From: CAZWKQ01 sp964634005
GTDB taxonomy: Bacteria > Bacteroidota > Bacteroidia > Bacteroidales > JACABE01
Assembly: GCA_964634005.1 (NCBI GenBank)
Contig: CAZWKQ010000017.1
Coordinates: 1-45,580 of the forward strand
Direction: 5' to 3'
DNA: 45,580 nucleotides
The notes under the pieces are model-generated. The model was given only the letters and a program-made list of their open reading frames with translations, ran no database searches and had not been told where the DNA came from. Below, in pieces: positions 42,464 through 45,580 of this stretch. Each line of letters begins with the position of its first letter. The first letter of the stretch is position 1. The position numbers and the translations under genes were made by a program.

Positions 42464-43029
42464 TTTTACCTATTACAGCATACGGACATCCTACTTTAAA
42501 AAAAGTAGCAAAAGATATCGACAAGGATTATCCCGAACTGCAACAGTTGATAGACAATATGTTTGACACAATGTATTATTCAAATGGTGTTGGATTAGCT
42601 GCCCCACAAGTTGATGTGTCGATACGATTGATGATTATTGATGCCAATCCTTACGCCGACCAATATCCAGAAGCCAAAAATTTTAAAAAAATTTTTATAA
42701 ACCCTTATATTACAAACGAAGAGGGCGAAGAGTGGGCATTTAACGAAGGTTGTTTGAGCATTCCCGATATCAGAGAAGATGTTGTTCGTAAATCGACAAT
42801 AACCATTAAGTATCAAGACGAAAATTACGTTTCGCACGAAGAACAATATTCAGGTATTATTGCCCGCATAATCCAACATGAATACGATCATCTCGAAGGT
42901 GTTTTATTTGTCGAAAGGCTTGCTCCTTTCAAAAAGATGCTCCTTAAAAGAAAATTAACCGATATTTCGAAAGGGAATATTAAAGTCGATTATAAAATGA
43001 AATTCCCTTTTCAATACAAGAGAAAATAA
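42460..43029 (+). CDS. def: Peptide deformylase
   Basis: This 189-aa metalloenzyme removes the formyl group from nascent proteins. All three family motifs are present: GVGLAAPQ (43-50), EGCLSIPD with metal ligand C98, and QHEYDHLEG with H140, E141 and H144. It overlaps ruvX by 4 bp and is 30 bp upstream of a TPR lipoprotein gene; the three form one operon. Its formyl substrate depends on the 10-formyl-THF pathway (FolD in this window). Confidence 0.97.
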   Translation: MILPITAYGHPTLKKVAKDIDKDYPELQQLIDNMFDTMYYSNGVGLAAPQVDVSIRLMIIDANPYADQYPEAKNFKKIFINPYITNEEGEEWAFNEGCLSIPDIREDVVRKSTITIKYQDENYVSHEEQYSGIIARIIQHEYDHLEGVLFVERLAPFKKMLLKRKLTDISKGNIKVDYKMKFPFQYKRK

Positions 43030-43059
43030 ATATGAAATTTTAATTTTAAAATAAAGAAT

Positions 43060-43599
43060 ATGAAAAAAACTATTTATTTTTATTTGTTATCGATTGCTAT
43101 TGTGGCAATTATTTCGTGTAAACCTTCAAAAGAAAAAAAGATAGAAAAGATTTCGATGCTCGAAAAAGAATTGCTTTCCGACAAGGTAAACATTGATACT
43201 TCTAAAGCCGAAGAGCTTATACTGCTTTACAAAGACTATGCCGACAATTTTAAAAGCGACAGCTTATCGCCCGAATATCTTTTAAAAGCTGCCGATATTT
43301 CGATGAACCTGTCGAAAGGACAGCAAGCAATAGATTTACTCGATAAAATATTAACCGACTTCAAAAAGTACTACAAAGCACCCGACTGCTTGTTCTTAAA
43401 AGCATATATTTTGGAAAACCAACTAAACGACCTTAAAAATGCTGAAAAAACCTATAAAGAGTTTTTAGAAAAATATCCTAATCACGCTTTTGCAGTTTCG
43501 GCAAAAAGTGCTATCGAAAACCTGGGAATACCTGCCGATGTTTTGATAAAAAAGTTTGAAGAACAAAATAAATCGAAAAAAGACAGTCTTAAAATTTAA
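43060..43599 (+). CDS. TPR-type lipoprotein
   Basis: This 179-aa protein has a lipoprotein signal ending AIISC (C20). The mature part has TPR-like helix pairs, such as KAADISMNLSKGQQAIDLLDKI (split over about 87-108) and LKNAEKTYKEFLEKYPNHAFA. The last fits the classical TPR end YP-x-x-x-x-A. This resembles small YfgC/BamD-type helical lipoproteins, with likely scaffolding in the periplasm. It is the third gene of the ruvX-def unit and has a large inverted repeat just downstream (43634-43687). Confidence 0.75.
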   Translation: MKKTIYFYLLSIAIVAIISCKPSKEKKIEKISMLEKELLSDKVNIDTSKAEELILLYKDYADNFKSDSLSPEYLLKAADISMNLSKGQQAIDLLDKILTDFKKYYKAPDCLFLKAYILENQLNDLKNAEKTYKEFLEKYPNHAFAVSAKSAIENLGIPADVLIKKFEEQNKSKKDSLKI

Positions 43600-43633
43600 A
43601 GTCAAAATCAATTTTCAAACTGTCGTAATTGTT

Positions 43634-43687
43634 TAAGCGTTTGTATCTGTCTTACAGTTAAATAAGACTAAATAATACAAACGCTTA
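43634..43687. repeat. Nested inverted repeat between convergent genes
   Basis: A perfect 13-bp outer stem (TAAGCGTTTGTAT at 43634-43646 with its complement at 43675-43687) encloses a second 6-bp stem GTCTTA/TAAGAC (43649-43654 with 43663-43668). It could form a two-stage hairpin or cruciform. It lacks a T run, so it is not a standard terminator, though it may still stop transcription from both sides. Confidence 0.7.
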
Positions 43688-43719
43688 ATAATTTTAAAGA
43701 AGATAAAATTTAGAATAAA

Positions 43720-43965
43720 TTACACTTGCTCTACCGACTTTATTTCGGGAATTGCTTTTATTACAGCCTGTTCAACACCGTTTTTCAGTGTCATAAGGCT
43801 ATAAGGACAAGCTCCGCAAGCTCCTTGCAATTCGACTTTTACAATTAAATCTTCAGTTAGCTCAACAAACTGTATATCGCCACCGTCAGCTTGTAAGTAA
43901 GGTCTGATTTGTTCAATCACATTCTGAACTTTCGACGTAAGTTCAATTCTGTTATCAATTGTCAT
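43720..43965 (-). CDS. NifU C-terminal domain protein (Nfu-like)
   Basis: This 81-aa scaffold or carrier has the Nfu hallmark ACGACPYS with C50 and C53, which bind a shared [4Fe-4S] cluster between two subunits, and the preceding YLQADGGDIQ segment. It delivers Fe-S clusters to target proteins. It starts 5 bp after the stop of the Mrp-type ATPase gene, so both act in Fe-S assembly. The short length is normal for stand-alone Nfu in this phylum. Confidence 0.93.
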   Translation of the reverse strand: MTIDNRIELTSKVQNVIEQIRPYLQADGGDIQFVELTEDLIVKVELQGACGACPYSLMTLKNGVEQAVIKAIPEIKSVEQV

Positions 43966-43970
43966 AATAT

Positions 43971-45071
43971 TTAATGTTTAATTTCTACCACTTTAGTTGC
44001 TTGTAAGTTTGCATTTCTTATGGCAATCTGACGAGCAACCGTTTCAGCTAAATTTTCAAATATTTTTCCTACTTTATTTTCGGTTGATAAAGCAACAGGC
44101 ACACCATCGTCACCCGAATCGACTATGCTTTGAACTATAGGAATTCGCGACAAAACGGGAACATTAAGTTCCGAAGCCAAAATATCGCAACCGCCTTTAC
44201 CGAATATGTAATACTTGTTTTCGGGCAGTTCTTCGGGTGTGAAATACGACATATTTTCAACAATGCCGAGGATAGGAACATTTATCCCTTCCTGATTGAA
44301 CATGCTTGCGGCTTTTCTTACATCGGCAATTGCTACTTGCTGAGGCGTGCTTATAATAATAGCACAGGTAACAGGTACCGTTTGAACCATAGTAAGGTGC
44401 ATATCGCCGGTGCCGGGAGGCAAGTCGATAAGCATATAATCTATTTCGCCCCAATCGCCATCGGTAAACAATTGTTTCAATGCACCCGATGCCATTGGCC
44501 CTCTCCATACCAAAGCTTGTTTCTGATCAACAAAAAAACCTATCGATAATAGTTTTACTCCATACTTATCGAGTGGTATTATTTTCGTTTTGCCGTTCTC
44601 CTCATAAGCCGAAGGTCTTTCGTCTTTGGTATTGAACATTATTGGAATTGACGGACCATAAATATCGGCATCTACCAAAGCAACTTTTGCACCTTTTTTC
44701 GATAAAGCAACAGCCAAATTAACGGCAACCGTTGATTTTCCTACTCCACCCTTGCCCGATGCTATTGCTACTATATTTTTTATACCCTTCAAAAAGTCAT
44801 CATTTACCGAACGATTCGATGTAACTCTGGAAATTAAATTAACATTTACATTTATATCGTCTCCAAACATACTTTTTAAACTCGAAATACAATCGTCTTT
44901 CATTATGTTTTTCATCGGACATGCCGGAGTTGTAAGCACCAAATCGAAAGATACAGTACGATTATCAATTTGAATATTTTCAATCATATTCAACTGTACC
45001 AAATCGCGTTTCAAATCAGGGTCGTTTACTTTACTCAGAGCTTCCTTTATTTTCTCTATAGAAATTTCCAT
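43971..45071 (-). CDS. mrp: Mrp/ApbC-type Fe-S carrier ATPase lacking the usual CxxC
   Basis: This 366-aa P-loop ATPase has an N-terminal MIP18/DUF59 domain (about 1-85; VNDPDLKRD, TTPACPM) and a C-terminal Mrp ATPase. The ATPase carries deviant Walker A GKGGVGKST (106-114), DADIYGPSIP, LIDLPPGTGD and the Mrp signature region. Family members carry a CPxC after the ENMSYF segment to bridge a [4Fe-4S] cluster; here ENMSYFTPEELPENKYYIFG has no Cys pair. An Nfu-like protein with CxxC follows 5 bp downstream. The role is still expected in Fe-S delivery. Confidence 0.9.
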   Translation of the reverse strand: MEISIEKIKEALSKVNDPDLKRDLVQLNMIENIQIDNRTVSFDLVLTTPACPMKNIMKDDCISSLKSMFGDDINVNVNLISRVTSNRSVNDDFLKGIKNIVAIASGKGGVGKSTVAVNLAVALSKKGAKVALVDADIYGPSIPIMFNTKDERPSAYEENGKTKIIPLDKYGVKLLSIGFFVDQKQALVWRGPMASGALKQLFTDGDWGEIDYMLIDLPPGTGDMHLTMVQTVPVTCAIIISTPQQVAIADVRKAASMFNQEGINVPILGIVENMSYFTPEELPENKYYIFGKGGCDILASELNVPVLSRIPIVQSIVDSGDDGVPVALSTENKVGKIFENLAETVARQIAIRNANLQATKVVEIKH

Positions 45072-45447
45072 AAGTTATTTTTTTGCAAATTTATGATATT
45101 TTAATTACTCAATATGATTAAGTAATACAAATATTTCTAAAATAAAAACCGCTTATATCAACAATCGGTTTTGCATATAGTTCATCACAATACAATAGTC
45201 AAAAAAAAAAAATTAAACCCAATTTTTTCATTAGGAATGCAGTGAACTAATGAAATCAATTAGGTTTGAAATAACTTGCTAATTTGATAAAACAAACCGA
45301 TTATTTCACATTAAGCTGCAAAACTGTTTTTACAATCACAACAAATTATATTGCCTTATTTTTCAAATATTTACCAATTAACATAAAGAATTTAAAAGCA
45401 TTTTAATTTAAATTATTAATAAAACGGCTGAATACAATCAAATTCAA
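45072..45447. other. Gene-free stretch between mrp and the right-edge repeat
   Basis: These 376 bp hold a possible - strand terminator-like hairpin (AAAACCG at 45145-45151 with 45166-45172, then TTTTTATTTT on the - strand), family-1 copy B (45213-45270), and otherwise AT-rich DNA. No ORF of coding character is seen. Confidence 0.55.
45213..45270. repeat. Hairpin element, family 1, copy B
   Basis: TTAAACCCAATT begins an inverted repeat that ends AATTAGGTTT. The core CATTAGGAATGCAGTGAAC (+ strand) and CTAATG are the same as in the other copies. Only the half-length form is present, as at copies D and E. Confidence 0.7.
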
Positions 45448-45580
45448 CTACCGGCCGATAATTTTCACTCCTGCAAATATAATTGCGAGTGCAAGCAGGT
45501 GACAAAACAGCCCTGCAAATATAGCTGCAAAATTTTGCAGGTGGCAAAACAGCCCTGCAAATATAGTTGCAAAATTTTGC
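45448..45580 (-). other. Open frame over 42-bp repeat, runs off the right edge
   Basis: A frame on the - strand stays open from the edge to a TAG at 45448. It translates as a 14-residue repeat, with units reading LFCHLQNFAAIFAG and LFCHLLALAIIFAG, ending GVKIIGR. It could be the end of a repeat protein, but the composition and the + strand frames, also open, suggest this is a DNA repeat that is open by chance. I do not call it a gene. Confidence 0.3.
45469..45580. repeat. 42-bp tandem repeat, 2.7 units seen, truncated by window end
   Basis: Units start at 45469 (diverged), 45511 and 45553, each 42 bp. The second contains a perfect 16-bp palindrome CTGCAAAATTTTGCAG (45525-45540). The array continues past the edge, so its length is not known. 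Confidence 0.85.

Noticed and set aside
45469..45580. CRISPR array
   Set aside because: The units are directly adjacent 42-bp tandem repeats with no variable spacers and there is no cas gene in the window.

Overview
The window looks like a chromosomal segment of a low-GC Bacteroidota, probably a Bacteroidales-like anaerobe or microaerophile. The evidence is a secreted protein with a type IX secretion (Por) sorting domain, a DUF4290 protein beside murA, a two-component system of Bacteroidota type, short AT-rich leaders without Shine-Dalgarno sites, and repeated TAnnTTTG -7 promoter boxes. A flavin reductase-rubredoxin fusion next to rubrerythrin points to an anaerobe that defends itself against oxygen. 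Most genes are ordinary housekeeping genes. I see no rRNA, tRNA, CRISPR array, intact transposase or phage genes.

Layout. 1-2 kb: oxygen-defence pair (flavin reductase-rubredoxin, rubrerythrin) and a small helical protein. 2-7.5 kb: LysE-like exporter with a sugar/choline-type nucleotidyltransferase, YicC, a soluble-looking phospholipase D/cardiolipin synthase, and a T9SS cargo protein. 7.5-12 kb: murA, DUF4290 and the UvrD/PcrA helicase. 12-13.8 kb: a tight DUF169-DUF1848 pair. 13.8-17.5 kb: lipoprotein, response regulator and histidine kinase, divergent from a secreted Cys/Lys-rich peptide. 17.6-25.2 kb: thioesterase, RlmL-type rRNA methyltransferase, PurN, a large TPR-like secreted protein, RNase Z and ribosomal protein S1.

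25.8-31.9 kb is the most operon-like accessory block. A Crp/Fnr regulator is followed, all on the + strand and closely spaced, by two outer-membrane-type proteins, a secreted or anchored nitroreductase-like protein, a DUF6920-type lipoprotein, a membrane-anchored flavodoxin-ferredoxin (EFR1 type), an OsmC protein and a Cys-rich DUF3795 protein. I read this as a redox or electrophile-stress module, but its exact function is unknown. 31.9-33 kb is a gene-free repeat field. 33-36.6 kb: ABC-F protein, then an ECF sigma factor and a membrane anti-sigma-like protein. 36.6-45.1 kb: folD, ffh, a beta-CASP metallo-hydrolase, a GNAT-like protein, ruvX-def-TPR lipoprotein, and mrp with a NifU-domain protein.

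The non-coding DNA is more unusual than most of the genes. One hairpin/MITE-like family occurs at five sites. A second family has GC-rich terminal inverted repeats and a 249-bp tandem duplication, and one copy carries a 65-bp IS3-like miniature element. A nested inverted repeat lies between convergent genes, and a 42-bp tandem repeat runs off the right edge.
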